DNA from: Alligator mississippiensis
Taxonomy: Eukaryota; Chordata; Crocodylia; Alligatoridae
Assembly (NCBI RefSeq): GCF_030867095.1
Contig: NC_081831.1
Location: 66,974,716 to 67,038,715, forward strand
Length of the DNA stretch: 64,000 nt
Direction: 5' to 3'
This document shows, piece after piece, positions 25,294 to 37,344 of the stretch. A program made the position numbers and the translations under genes. Within the stretch, counting starts at the first letter, position 1. Every line of letters starts with the position of its first letter. The notes below the pieces were generated by a model. That model saw only the letters and a program-made list of their open reading frames with translations, was not told where the DNA came from and searched no databases.

Positions 25294-27544
25294 CTGTCTG
25301 CACCCAAAACCAACCAGTTTGCCTCACTGGTGCTATTATATGTACTTGTGATGACTGACACTTGCAAAGTTGCATCCATTATTCCTTGCAAGCCCCAAAT
25401 TAGGGGGAGGGTGAGATGGCTCACATTCTCCTTACAAATGCGGTCTGGAAAGACAAATCTGGAAATGTGGTTTGTATTTTCCCCCTATGCAACAAGACCA
25501 AACTCAAGGGAATCAAGCAAGGAGAAAGCTGGAGCAATTTAAGCCAATGCAGCAAGAATGGAAAACTCAAGTGCTAACCTATGGGGGAGGTGGTTGTGCT
25601 CTGACCTGTCTGATACTGAGCCTAACATTGGATCGGGCTCCGTTTATCATTTTTGAACACTTTTCTATGCCAGCATCATGATTTAATTGAAGTCAACAGT
25701 AATACACGGTATTCAAATGCAAGGAGCTGAAGTGTTGACTGGCCTGGGAATTGTAACTGTGAGTTACGAGGTCTCTATGCAGCAGACAAAAACATAGAAG
25801 CTGGTGCTGAGAGCCAAAGGAAACCTGAGTCTGAGCAAGAGAGAGAGTACAACTGACCCTATACGCAGAGCGGAGCTGGCAGCTCAAGTACCAGAGGACA
25901 GGCTGAAATTCTCAGGGCTCGCTCTCCTGGGGAGAGAGAGGTCTGAAGAGTTGTTTCTCTTGCAGCTGCAGGATAGAGAAGGCTGAGGCAGAGATGTGCA
26001 CTGCCAAGGGAGGGAACAGAAAATCAGGGTTAAAGATAATATTTCATTCATTAAAAGACACTGTTGCAGCCAGAAGAGGACAACATAAGGCCTGCTGGGG
26101 CCATCCCAGTGTCCCACCATAATTCTGCATTAAACCACTTCATTAAATTAAAAAGGAACTGAAAAGCCAAGCAGTGAATCCTGTGTTACTGCTAGGAGGT
26201 AGTTTGTTAATCTGCTTGTGCTTTCCTGCCTGCAGATATGCTGAGGGTTTACCCCCCAGCAGAGCTGATCCTGCTCACACCTGCCCTCCAGTGGGCAGTG
26301 CGCCTTGCCAGGAGCCCTCCGTGAAGTCTGAGTTGTGCGCTTCTGGGCTGGGTTCCCACCACTGTATTTTCCCCAGTGAGGACTGTGATCTATGCCTGAG
26401 GTGTTCCCTGTTTGCTTGCGGTTTCCTATTTTAAAGGGACCTGAATGTATTTATTTATTACACTTTTCTGGCATTGTGATTGCAGCTGGGATGGACCAAA
26501 TAGCTTGGGTAAAGTCTTCAGCATCCCTTGTCTTCTGCTGGTGCTTTAACCTTGACAGTTTGGACACCAAGAACCCCAATTTGCAAACACTTCTTACCGG
26601 ATGTGTTGCTTTCTCTCACACACAGTCTTTGTGTGTGGAGATAAATGCAATACCAGGCCCTTAGAGTCTGTGGTGGTAAGTGTGGTGTAATTGTCTACGT
26701 GGTCTTAGCTGGGTTCTGAACCCCTTCAAGTTTGGGCCACCCTACTCATAGATTTTAAACTAATAATTACAAAAAGACCTTGTTTCATGGAGTCAGAGGC
26801 ATCCCCGTGGGTTCCTCTGAGACAGGGGCAGCTCAGCCTGTCTCAGATCAGAGATGTGATGTGTTTGAATGGGGGAGGGGGGGAGGGGGTAAAAGGATCA
26901 GTTTTGGGGAGCCAAAATCTAGGCCACGCAGATCTGAGGCCTATTACAGATGTCCAGAGCCAGAACTAATTTAGCCTGAACCAGAAACTTCTCAATAGTT
27001 GTAGCACAAAGCCAAGGGGTGTCACAAGAGAGCTCAATGCAGGAGTGTGGGGTGATTCAGGACCAATTTTTCAAATTTTAGATGAAGTTAGTATTTCAGG
27101 GACTCCTGGGGGACATCTGAATGCAGCTGTGAAATTTAGGACTGTCCCAAAAATTTGGGGCAGTGGTCACTTCACCCAGGGCTCCCCATGTGTCTGAGGA
27201 GATGCCATCGCAGACTGAGGAGCCTGAAGGTTTTATCTTGATCTGGAGCTCCTAGGGCTGCCAGAAAGGTCATTACATGATCTTCTGGTCTCTCCTGGCC
27301 CTCTCGTCCATGAAACTACCTGAGTAGCTTTGGAGTAAAAGTTTAAGTATTTGCCTTCAGTGTGTCAGTAGCACCACAGCCAGCTGCCATGCTATCTGGA
27401 CAGAGGGAGGGGTGAAAAGCAGAACGAAAAAGGAAGACGCTGACAGTGCAGTGCTCACAGAAAAAAGTCACTACACCCCTGGCATGCTGAAGTAGACATG
27501 TCTCTGCTGGCCCCACACTGGGGGTAGACTGGGAAGGTCTGCAG
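25294..27544. other. Gene-free DNA
   Basis: Only a strong G-run (GGGGGAGGGGGGGAGGGGG-like, 26870-26890; G-quadruplex candidate) stands out. A GATCTTCTGGTC...CCTGG match near 27280 could be a trace of a CR1 3' end. Confidence 0.5.
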
Positions 27545-27800
27545 ATGCAGTGGGCCTAATGCCCTCCACAATGGGACGTAGCAGTTTTAGCAGTTTGGCA
27601 ATGCATAGGGGGTGCACGTGGGTGTACATGCATCCCCTGCGATTGGGCGTGCACCCCCTGGAAGCGCCAGCCACGAAACCAGAAGTGCATTTCCAGTTTC
27701 ATCACTGGCTCAGCAATCAGCTGCTGCAGGACCCCCGTCCCCTGGTCAGTGATCTGGTGCCCCTCCAGGGTCAGGATGCACCAGTCGCCCATGGTAGCAG
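27545..27800. repeat. GC-rich interspersed repeat, unclassified
   Basis: Base composition jumps here. A 12-bp inverted pair (AGGGGGTGCACG at 27607-27618 and its complement at 27648-27659) flanks a short spacer, followed by ACCAGAAGTGCATTTCCAG and a run of CCCC/GGTGC motifs. It resembles GC-rich repeats of sauropsid genomes, but no ends or target-site duplications could be fixed. Confidence 0.4.
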
Positions 27801-29439
27801 CTTAAGGGGAATTTTGCTTGCCTTCAGTAGGGTATTTCAGTATTGAAGACTGAAGAGCATAGCACTGCTCTTTGTAACCTGCCCCCAGGACCAGTTTCCC
27901 CCCCTGGTGCTTCTGGTTTGGACTAAAGGCAGATTACAAAGCTGTCACTGGAAGGAAACGCCTCAGTGGGAGGTGTTCAGTCCTTCCAGCTGCACCAATC
28001 TCCTTGCCCATTTGAGCCATATAAATTCCATTCACTCATGGACGGAGGTGGGTGAAATTAATTGTACTCATAATGAATGTGTAAGGGAATGGTTGAGTAA
28101 GAAATGGCTACACCGGAAGGTTTTAAGGAATAAAAAATGAAGATGCATGTAGCAGCAGAACTTGCTGATGTAATGAGTGATGGGAAGGGAAGGAGAGTGC
28201 TGAGCAGGAAATGAAGCTCAAATACCAAATGCCCATCGCTCACACCGTGCAATTGCACTGAAACGCAGAAGCAATGAGCAAATATAAGATCAGGAACACA
28301 CAGAGCTGTTTGCTCACATAAAAAGGACCCTGTTTCTCTTTTTAGACTAACCATCTGCCAGACCCAAAGCTCCCGTGTACACAGGGCAATGATTGTAGAG
28401 AGGTTCAGGTAGAGTCAGTCCTGAAATGAGAGAGAAAAAGCTGCTCTGAACCTTTATGGATAGTGTGAGATATAAATCAAATAAATAAATAGAAGAAACC
28501 ACATGGCTCCATACTAACTGTTTTCTTAGGGATTTGACTGACTTGGATTTTACCTTGTGTTCTGTGCTGAGACCCTCAAATTCACCCGGCCACATGACCA
28601 CACTTCACCTAAGGACTGGAAGTGCAAGGCCTGACAAGGTTTGATAGAAAGATACCACTCTACTGTCATTTGCTGGAAACACACCTAAACCTTAGGTCAA
28701 CCTTTCCTTGACCCTGGGGGCTCTTGGTGTTGGTATTGAAAACAGACATGTATTACATGTTTTCACGTTTCATAGTGAAAATTTCCCACAAGTGTAACCA
28801 GAAGCTTTCTCATGTTTCAGCAACAGCAAAATGTGCATCCACAGACTGTTTGGCTTACTGTGTGGTTTTTTGACACCCATTTATATATAGGGCCCAGCAG
28901 TCTGTGTATGTTTGGGGAGGTCCCAGGTGCTGGCATTCTGCTTCTAGGCATATCTGTGCAAGTTCTTAACACAACAGAGTTGCACAACTGTTGGGGTGAG
29001 TGCTGCATCTGATCACTATTTTAACTCATGCCAGTAATGTTTTGGTACATTTGGGGGTTTCTGTCAATGAGAATAACTTGAAATATGTATCCAAGAAGCA
29101 AACCCCTCAAAAAAGACTGCATATATTTTAATATAAATAGATGGGTGTGTATCATGAGATATGTTCACTGTGCATCCCATCAAAGTGTCTTATTCAAGGT
29201 AAATAGTCATTTTTAAACAATAATATTTACATACAATTCCTATACAGTAGTGGATGCTACATAAGCAATTGAAAGCTGCTTAATTAGCTTGTGAGATTGT
29301 CACAGGATATCACTGAGCAGCCCAAAAATTCGGATTCAAAAGAAAACAGTGTAAACAGTTATCTAGACAAAGAGCTCATTTATCATGAGAAAATGAAGAA
29401 CACAAGAAAATACACAAGAAAATATTTATAGCCTCATAA
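27801..29439. other. Gene-free DNA
   Basis: I see no supported gene or repeat. Open frames are under 100 codons and featureless. Confidence 0.55.
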
Positions 29440-29850
29440 GGCACATCCAGATGAGTGTGGCCGTACAGTATTTGGCATTGCAAACACATCTGCAGCCCTA
29501 CATGCCGCAGATTCAGGTGTTCTCTGCACTGCAAAGGCCCGTGCGTGCAAGGCTCCATTTTTTTTCCATGGGTTTTTTTGACCCCTGGATATCCAGGGGT
29601 CAAAAATACCCATGGGGTGGGAGGAAAAAATGGAGCAGCGCAAACACAGGCAGTGCATGTCAATGAAAAGCAGAGCCGGGCCACCCGGAGCCACACTGCG
29701 GCTGCCAGCCAGGCTCCACCTGGCAGGATCATCGCTGCTGCAGACCCAGGAGCCCCCCAGGACCCCAGGTAAGGCTGCTGGGGCCAGCACAGTGCTGGCC
29801 CCAGCCTCCCCTACCACCTCAGGAGTAACTTGCTGCACACCAAAGTGCAA
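29440..29850. repeat. GC-rich repeat containing a large hairpin
   Basis: Left edge GGCACATCCAGATGAG. The interior holds a near-perfect inverted repeat (29552-29636) and, further right, a G/C-rich stretch with the smaller palindrome GGGGCCAGCACAGTGCTGGCCCC split across 29778-29800. The edges are not certain. Nothing codes for a recognisable protein. Confidence 0.45.
29552..29636. repeat. Near-perfect 85-bp inverted repeat (hairpin)
   Basis: The arms GCTCCATTTTTT and AAAAAATGGAGC are outermost, then CCATGGG and CCCATGG, with a perfect 20-bp palindrome at the centre (29581-29600, ACCCCTGGAT and its complement). Only a few bases near the middle of the arms are unpaired. Confidence 0.9.
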
Positions 29851-30019
29851 AGGGCACAGGCGCTCCCGGGGAACCAAACAATGCAGCCATAATGGACAAA
29901 AAACCCTCTAACACAACTGAAGTTAGGATAAAATTCCTCCTGTGGTAGGATATTGCACAGCTGTTTCCTACAGTATTTTTACATTCTCCACTGAAGCATC
30001 TGTACTGAGCACTGTCAGA

Positions 30020-30080
30020 GTCATCATAGAGGATTAGATGGACCAGTGCTCTGAGCAGTCATGGAAATTTCTGTTTGCTG
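30020..30080 (+). mobile_element. Short LINE 3'-end remnant (CR1/L3-like)
   Basis: GGATTAGATGGACCAGTGCTC followed by GAGCAGTCATGG resembles, in plus orientation, the same LINE 3' end seen inverted at 41848-42045. Only about 50 bases are recognisable. Confidence 0.35.
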
Positions 30081-30432
30081 TGTGCCAAGCAGCCTGAATT
30101 AGAAATTTCAAACCCTGTCCTGATTGTCCAGTGATGTGACATTACCTCCCTAGAACCAACCCATGCTTCAGCATTGTCATTTGGGGGCATAGTGCAGTAT
30201 TTTTACTTTCACGTTTCCCCTTAAAAACAGATAATTACTGATCCACAAGATAAAAGAAGTCTTGTTCTGCTCTGCTTCCAGCAGAGACGGTCTCTCTTGG
30301 CTCTGCAGCACAAGGAATATCCTAGTTTGTTCTCTGTAGGCATGACTCTCACATGCATAGTTTTTTAAACAGTAGAGCAACTTTTCTTGAGAAAGGCCTT
30401 GGGGGTTGGGGGAGGAGGGGAGAGGGAAGACA

Positions 30433-30719
30433 CAGTGCCATAGCAAGGTGGGGGCAAGCAGGACGACTGCCCTGGGAACTGAAACGAAGGGGCACTAACA
30501 GGCACTGCCCAGCCAGTGTAAGGCGCAGGATGGAGCCGGGAGCAGCTCATTTTGGGGGGCACAGGGATGGGGGGTGGGGGGAGAGGGCAGCTCCCGCTGC
30601 TGCATGCACAGGCAAGCATGGGGGAGGGGGGGCATGTGCCCCCCAGATCTGGACGGTGCGAGGGCAGGTTGCCACAGCAGGCTTTGCCCTGGGCACCAAA
30701 CCTCATTGCTACAGCACTG
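30433..30719 (+). mobile_element. hAT-type MITE with 8-bp TSDs (copy B)
   Basis: 287 bp. Ends CAGTGCCATAGCAAGG and CATTGCTACAGCACTG are inverted repeats. The flanks ggaagaca (30425-30432) and gaaagaca (30720-30727) form an 8-bp duplication with one mismatch. The interior aligns along its length with the copy at 10252-10529 (shared CGCAGGATGGAGTC/CC, GCAAGCATGGGGG, GGCACC/GGTGCCAAAC), defining one family. G-runs near 30556-30595 are G-quadruplex candidates. Confidence 0.85.
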
Positions 30720-31916
30720 GAAAGACACATTGTCTAGCCAGTGGCTCTGCGAAAACAATCTCTGCCTTTCTGATGTCATCAAATGGATGAGCAGTTGCCA
30801 AGTCTTCTGAATCTGGTAGCCCATATTGTCCTCTCAGTTTGGCACAATCAGTTGCCTTATGAGAAGTGGCTGTGAATGAGGCACTGAAACCTCCTCTGTA
30901 GCATCTGGCATTGAGGACTGCTGCAATGCAGAAAAGCCATCACAAGAGTTGCGTTTTCTCTGTGTGGACCGGATTCTGAGATGTTCTGAGCACCCTCAGC
31001 TCACATCAAGATCTGGTCCTTTAAGACCTTGACCAGTGCGCTTGGGAAGTGCCCAGTAGATGGCACAGACAGCAAGCATATATGAGCTGAACTCATTTCC
31101 TTTGGGCTGAGCCAGAGGAAACATGAGCTGCTGCCTTAGTTGAGCTGCAGCCTATAGCCCTCATTTGCACAGTAATCCTGCCTAAGTGGCTTTTTCACCT
31201 TGCAGGGGGGGAGCACAGGCAAAGCTGGGAGAGAGGGAGCCGCTCTCATTCGGCAGGGTAAGAGCACTAATCAGCACCGAGTGGAGGGTTTACATGCTGT
31301 GCTGGAATAGCTTCTCTGCAGCAGTTGGTGATCTCTGCCCTTCCTCTCTCAGCAGAGAAGAAGATGGTAAATTCTCTATTTACAAATACGTGGCAGGAGA
31401 ATACATTTTTGCTGCTTTTGCTGTATCAAAACAGAGGGTTTCCATCTTTACCTATGAAATGAGCTACTTAGGATGCACATCTGCCAGTCCCTATCCATCT
31501 GCCAGACCCTAGGGGCTGCACAGTATCCATGCTCTTCTCTAAGCAGCCCATGGTCCTTCATTTCTTAACCTGACCCCCTTTTATTTTGCCCTATCTTTAA
31601 ATGCACAGGAGCTGGGCAAAGGAGGAGAAACCCTTTCCACAAAAATATGTTCCTGAATTTGAGGCTTTTTTGGTCAAAATTTCAAATGCAGATTTTTTGG
31701 AGTGGTCCTAGTGAACATGCTCAGTTTTCCATTCTGAGGCTTGCCTTTCCCCACCTATTCTCTCTTTCACCCTCCTCACAGTTTCATGTACAGTACTCCC
31801 CTCTCCATTTCTCCAGCTAACCTGTTCTTTTCTGTAGCCTGAATGATGTCCCATTGTCAACATTATCACTACAGATGCTTAGTGCTTGCTAATATTTGCT
31901 CAGCTAGTGATCTAAA

Positions 31917-31980
31917 TCATCCCTGGAGTAACTCTACTGGTTTTAGTAAATGAAGTTACACTAGGAATGAATTAATTTTC
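31917..31980. repeat. Palindromic repeat remnant (copy 2)
   Basis: GGAGTAACTCTACTGG followed by TGAAGTTACACTAGG resembles the GGAGTAAC...GTTAC motif pair of the repeats at 40986 and 59470. Confidence 0.3.
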
Positions 31981-33045
31981 AACTCATTTTGGTAATGATT
32001 AAGAGGGAAAAGCAGATGGCAAGGGCATTCCCCTGTCATAGTCTCTAGGAAAGAACCATTCGTCCCACTCATGCCTGTCTGAGATGGTAGTTTGCTGGTG
32101 CTTGATTGGACATTGTTTCTTGCTTGGTGTTTGAAGGCTTTACCTATGCTCTTCACAGCTCACCTCACCGCTCAACCCTTCAGACAGATGATATGCTTGG
32201 ATCCAAGAGTTTACTTCACCCACCTTTGCTTTAATTTGCTCATAGGTATAAAGGACCAGGGCCTGGACAAACTGCCCCAATGGTAGGACCAAAGTCTGGA
32301 ACAACTGAGATACAAGTACATGGTCAGGATTTAAGGACGGGAAGCACGATGCCAGGCCAGGGTCAAGACCCAGAGACAGGTACCACAATACAAACCAAAG
32401 GTCTGGCACACAGGCTTCAGTGCTAACCAGAGAGCAAATGCTGAATACCTGAGCTACTGCCCCCAGAAAGCAGTCTTACAGGGCAACCTCACCTAAGGTT
32501 ACAACAGCTAGCTCAGCTGTCCAGTGATAGTTAAGCTCACCAGCTGCATATGGGGAATCTGCTGGTCCAAAATGACAGCTATTAACCCCATAGGTTTGGC
32601 AATACAATGCCTGTCACTGTAGCATCAGAGCAGTTTACAAACGTTTGTGAATGTACCCATGCATCCTCCTCCTCAGCCATTGCCTGCCTCCCCAGCCATT
32701 CAGACTATGTATAATAAACCTTACTGGCACATTCCCCTTCTTCCCACAGTCCCTGGTCTTTAATTTGTCTTTCCACACTCTGCAGGTCAGGGTTGGAAGT
32801 CCATAGCATGGTGCCTCTACTATGTCCCTGTATTAGGATTGGATATTATCTGCTCTTACGTGATTTAGAGATCTTTTCTTTCTAAATCTCCAGGTCTTTA
32901 ATTGCAGGGAAACCAGAATTCAAAATAGCCTAGTGGAAAATTCAAACAAATATAAATGCAGAAAGAAGAAACAAAGAGAAGGTGATACAAAAATGGATTA
33001 GACAAATCTATCTAGTGTACCCATAAATGTTCCTCTGTCTCCCTA

Positions 33046-33082
33046 TCCACACACAAACACATGCACACAAACACACACATCT
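33046..33082 (+). repeat. (CA)n-rich microsatellite
   Basis: ACAC runs interrupted by AAAC and ATGC. Confidence 0.75.
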
Positions 33083-34884
33083 TTGTGTCATTTGTAGTAC
33101 CTAAACATTGTAAATATAATACTTGCCTCTATACATCACAGACCTCTGGTAATTTAATGTCCATTTTTGTTATGTGAAGGTTTCTGTGCTAACAGATGGG
33201 TTCAATCCTACTCTAGCAAAATCAAACCCACAGAGACTAATGCATCACTTTGCCCCCTGCTCCTTTTAATGAATCCAGATACATGCACTGCTGCCTCCTG
33301 TAAATGACTGATCAACAATTTATTCAAACCTGGATTGGATTAGAGTGAGAATTGGTAGGAATTATGAGAGACGAATATTAATAAGTAAAGGTGCTTCTGT
33401 CTGAATCTAATTTCAGCCCCTAAGGTTGCCTGATTTTTAGCCAACACAGATGACCATAAACCTATTCATAATTTTTGCCTGGGGGGGACAGGAAGTCACC
33501 CTTCATCACAGCAGCTCCAGATTACAGGTGCCAGCTTCACTTTGCAGTTAGAAGAGATGTGCTGTTGAATTTACCATGTGTGCTTAAGCCAGCATATTAG
33601 AAAATGGCAACCAATTTCAGGTGGGCTTTCCCTGTCACTGCATAGGCATGAAGCCAGTCCACTCCCTGCATGCTTTCTCTCTGCTTATCATTATTTTCCA
33701 GCCTCTTCCCCCCAGACTGGTCCCCATTAAGTCCTAACCCCTCATCCAGGATAAGGTCAGGAGTTCAAGGGTCTCTTGGTTTCAGTTCCCTGCTCCTACT
33801 AATGCCAAACTCTGATTAACTTTTGATAGGAGAAGCTTGAGCCTTTCCAAACCAGTGACTGACATACATATCTTACATCCAGCCTTTGCTTTTTGATTTT
33901 GAATAATTTAAAATAATGGGTTGTGGCCTCAAAAGCGTATGTACTATTTTCAATTATTGTTTTGATGTTCCCAAGCTCAGTCAAGTATCCACAGTATTCT
34001 TTGATTTTTTTTTTAAGGATCTCATTGGATTTTAGTCTTTCCTTCCATCGTCTTTTCCTCCTGCTGGGAAAGCAGGGAAATCCAGCATTACAAATAAACA
34101 CTATGGAGTCAGTCTTTCTCATACCACACATTCCTCCAGAGCAGCCATTGTAAAGGCAGACGTCTTATTATTGTCGCCACCTCCTGGTTTTATTGTTATC
34201 TGCAGGCCTTGCACATAACAGCAGGTTGGCTGGGATGGCAACAAGAGCAGAATGGCTATGAAATAGTTAAACCACCCTCAAGTAATACAGGGACCTGAAA
34301 TTTGATTTAAAAATAATAAAACCTTCAAATTGGTTGCTGTTGTTCTAACTGCTGATACACTGTGAGATGTGATGTGAGCAAAGAAGGCTGGCACTGTGAA
34401 CTGCCCTGTGCAATGGAGAATATAAGCGCTTGCTCTCTGGGTCTGTTTTAATTTGAAATCTTCTCTTTCCAGCACCCCCCTCCCCAGACTACATGTAAAC
34501 AAAGCACTAATTAGCTATCGTGATGTCCTCATTGAGTCTGACATGAATTGTATTAGGTACTTTATGGATAATGCTTCAATGCAGTATTGACTAAATTAAA
34601 TTCCCTCCCTGCCTCACTATGCTTTGTACGTTTTCCCTTAGAAGCTGTTCACATCCAAAGCCAGTACAATCTAAAAGTCTGACTCTCATCCATTCTGCTT
34701 TTAATGAACCTGGAATTAAAAGACAGAAAAATTGCCACAAAATGCTAATTTTCAAATACCTCTGCCTTTTTTTTGCTTTGCACCTCAACTTTTCCCCCTG
34801 ACTGTCTTTGTCTCAAAGCACAGTCATTGGATGCAAAATTGACTACTATATTGCCAATCCTAAGCACTCAAAGATCAAGTCAGG

Positions 34885-34985
34885 CAGAGGCGACCCAAGC
34901 AGGGTGCAGGGCCCAGGGCAAATCAGCTTGTACAGGGCCCTGCCCCTGGACACAAGGAAGTTGGCGTCAGATTCAGTGGATGGGG
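34885..34985. repeat. GC-rich repeat, left part, interrupted by the solo LTR
   Basis: Starts CAGAGGCGACCCAAGCAGG, an hAT-like left end, and contains the GGGCCC(A)GGGC motifs of this element class. It continues at 36039-36200 on the other side of the LTR. No right inverted end was found, so the host element is probably truncated. Confidence 0.45.
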
Positions 34986-35084
34986 TGTCACAGGCCAGCT
35001 GAGTACTGTGAGGGTATCAGCCACTGGGCTGTTTGATTCAGTTTCAGATCGAGAAAGCAAAGTTGGGAGTGAAGTAAAGGCAAA

Positions 35085-35090
35085 TTTATT
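35085..35090 (-). terminator. Poly(A) signal in the solo LTR
   Basis: AATAAA on the minus strand, about 100 bp before the LTR's 3' terminus and followed by a TG/A-rich stretch, as expected near an R/U5 boundary. Confidence 0.4.
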
Positions 35091-35497
35091 ATAGCTTACA
35101 CACACACAACAGTTAACAGAAAGATAAATGCGATAAGCAGATAATGTAGTATTAAAGAGCTAATAGTAAATAATAACAACAGATAATAACAACAGATAGA
35201 TAGATCAATCTGTCGCAGGCCAGCTGGGCACTGTGAGGGTATCAGCCACTGGGCTGTTTAAAACAACAGATAGATGGACATGGTTTGGCAACTTATCGAT
35301 AGTCCCTCAATGCCAGGTGTGCGCCAGGTGATTCCAGCGAAGTCAGGCGTCCCCAATCAACGCTGTCGGAGGGATTACCGGGGAACCTCCCTTGATCAGG
35401 ATCCGATCCTCACTCACACTGGGAGTCCGGGGTCTGGGCGTGAAACAGAAATGACTGTTCTGTTCCCTCCTTCCTGCTGGTCACCTGATGCACACGC

Positions 35498-35505
35498 TTT
35501 TTATA
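35498..35505 (-). promoter_or_regulatory. TATA box in the solo LTR
   Basis: Minus-strand GGTATAAAAAGCG, well placed for U3 promoter function about 410 bp upstream of the LTR's AATAAA signal. Confidence 0.5.
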
Positions 35506-36038
35506 CCTAGTCTTATGCTAATCTGTTGGCTTTAGAGCCACCCACAATTTTGCCCTATAACTGTTACCCTATGGGATTGAAAGGTGTTAAAAATTATCAT
35601 AAAATGTTACTACCCAGAACCAAGTTTATCCAATAAGCAAATTACAATAAAGTACCTTTAGGTTTGAAATTGACATTGTTCCGCCTAAGCCCAACCCCTT
35701 TTAAGTTTCTCTGAATATGCTTTCTTGGGATGTGCTTTCCTGGAATGTGTTGGGTACGCCAGGCAGTTGGATCCAGTTTTTATCGTCAAGGCTGAACCCT
35801 GAGCAAAAACCATTAGGTCAGCTAATCTTGCAGCTACAGCTTTGCCTATGGGGCCCAGTCAGGTCCACGAACAGTTAATTTATCATTTTGGTTACACTTA
35901 TGACAGACAAGTTACATTTGTGGGTTACAAACTTACAAGCTTTATATTAGCTAATATTACCTGTTTAGGCAAAATACCAAATGCCTCCAAGAAGCACATA
36001 TTTACTGCTTATTAATCCCTCTGGTTCTGGCTGTTACA

Positions 36039-36200
36039 TGGGGGCTGGGCTGCTCAGTGGCCAGAGGTGCTGGATTCGGTGGTGGCAGAGGCAGGGGTGC
36101 CAAGTGGCCGGACGTGAAGGCAGTGGCAGCACAGAGTTGCCGCGGCCGCTCCACCCGGTTCTGCAGGGCCCCCCAAAGCACAGGGCCCGGGGTTTTAAAA
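36039..36200. repeat. GC-rich repeat, right part, after the solo LTR
   Basis: Continuation of the repeat at 34885-34985. It has a GGTTCTGCAGGGCCCCCC stretch and a GCCGCGGCCGC motif, and ends at an AT-rich segment (36195-36290) with a TATATA tract. Confidence 0.4.
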
Positions 36201-36354
36201 TTAAAAAATGTGAAAGAAGACACCTTTTTCCAAAATATAAATTTTAATATATATTTATGTATATATACACACATACTGTATAGAGAAGCAGAAATAATGC
36301 ACAAAAAGGACATCACACAAACTGCAGTAAGTGGGCACAGCATAGTTTTCTAAA

Positions 36355-37095
36355 AAATCACCACAGTAGCGTATGTTTTCTTACCTGTCTCATGATCTTA
36401 AGTCTCACACTGTAACCAAACTGATTTGTGCCCCTCCCCCCCAGGCTCCCCCATAGTTTGGTGCTGCAGTTAATACCTATATCCAAATTGTTGGTGAACA
36501 TGTTGAATAGCACTGGTCTGAGTATTAAGTCCTGGGGGGCTCCACTGGTCACCTCCCACCATGATGATTCAGTCCTGTCTATCTGTATACTTTGGGTCCT
36601 ACCACACAGCCAGTTTCTTAGCCACCAGACTGTAAAGTAGTCGAGGCCACATTTTTCCTATTTAACCATGAGACCATCATGGGAGACTAGGTTGAAGACC
36701 TACCTTTTTTAAATCCAGGTATACGATATGAACCTCATTTCCCCTATCTAGGTAGTGAGTTACCTGACCGCAGAAGGAGATAGGGTTGGTCTGGCATGAC
36801 CTGCTCGTTATGAAGCCATGTTGGCTATCTTTCAGAATACTGCCTTCTGTAAGCCAGTTTGTGATGGATTCTTTGATCATTTTTTCCAGGATTTAACCCG
36901 GGATTGTGGTCAAACTGATTGGCCTGTAATTCCTGGGGACCTCCTTTTTCCCTTTCTTAAAGAGAGGTATGTTCCTTTTTATTGCCATTTTGAGTTTGAG
37001 CCTTGGGGATTTCAAGCTTTTTTCAACCATCTTGAGGACTAGAAAGTTACTTATTTTAGATGAAAGCTGGGATTTTAATGTGTTCACCAGATTCT
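36355..37095 (-). mobile_element. Old CR1-like LINE fragment (reverse transcriptase region)
   Basis: Minus-strand translation shows, in broken frames, the blocks FKKGKKEVPRNYRPISLT (about 36900-37090), SQHGFITSRSCQTN and YLDLKK (about 36700-36860), and GAPQDLILRPVLFNMF (about 36490-36550). These correspond in order to the CR1 reverse transcriptase segments before, at and after motif A, and motif B. Frames are broken by stops and small indels. Both ends are truncated. Confidence 0.85.
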
Positions 37096-37344
37096 AAGAG
37101 AGGGGTCTGTCAAGGAAACATCAGTTATCATAAGGCTCAGTGTGAATGCATGAGAAGGCAATATTGTTACTTTTATTCATCAAGGACAAAATGAGACTTT
37201 GGATCAAACCACACAATGCTGGGGAATCCAATCTCCCTGTTGTCTGTGTGGTAGAAGAGTGCTAGCTTTATTTGTCTAGGTCCTGAGAGCTTCTCATCTT
37301 GATAAACAGAACAACAATAACCAATCTGTAATAACCAATAATGC

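Larger units (their letters stand above)
30728..34884. other. Gene-free DNA
   Basis: Contains the weak palindromic remnant at 31917-31980, a CCAG-rich run with TATAAAGG (32245-32420), and a CA microsatellite (33046-33082). No exon is supported. Confidence 0.5.
34986..36038 (-). mobile_element. Solo LTR of an endogenous retrovirus-like element
   Basis: 1053 bp bounded by TGTCACAG and CTGTTACA, short inverted ends with one mismatch, and flanked on both sides by tgggg (34981-34985 and 36039-36043), a 5-bp duplication. Read on the minus strand it has the order expected of an LTR: a TATA box (TATAAAAA at 35498-35505, minus strand), then an AATAAA poly(A) signal (35085-35090), then the 3' terminus. 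No internal gag, pol or env region is present, so it is a solo LTR left by recombination. The 3' terminal 50 bases are repeated internally (see findings). The class is unknown. Confidence 0.7.

Noticed and set aside
27270..27320. Possible CR1 3'-end trace
   Set aside because: Only about 25 bases resemble the motif and the tail repeat is absent.
29376..29911. Frames of 99-147 codons on both strands
   Set aside because: By-products of the GC-rich repeat and its hairpin, where both strands stay open because of the palindrome.
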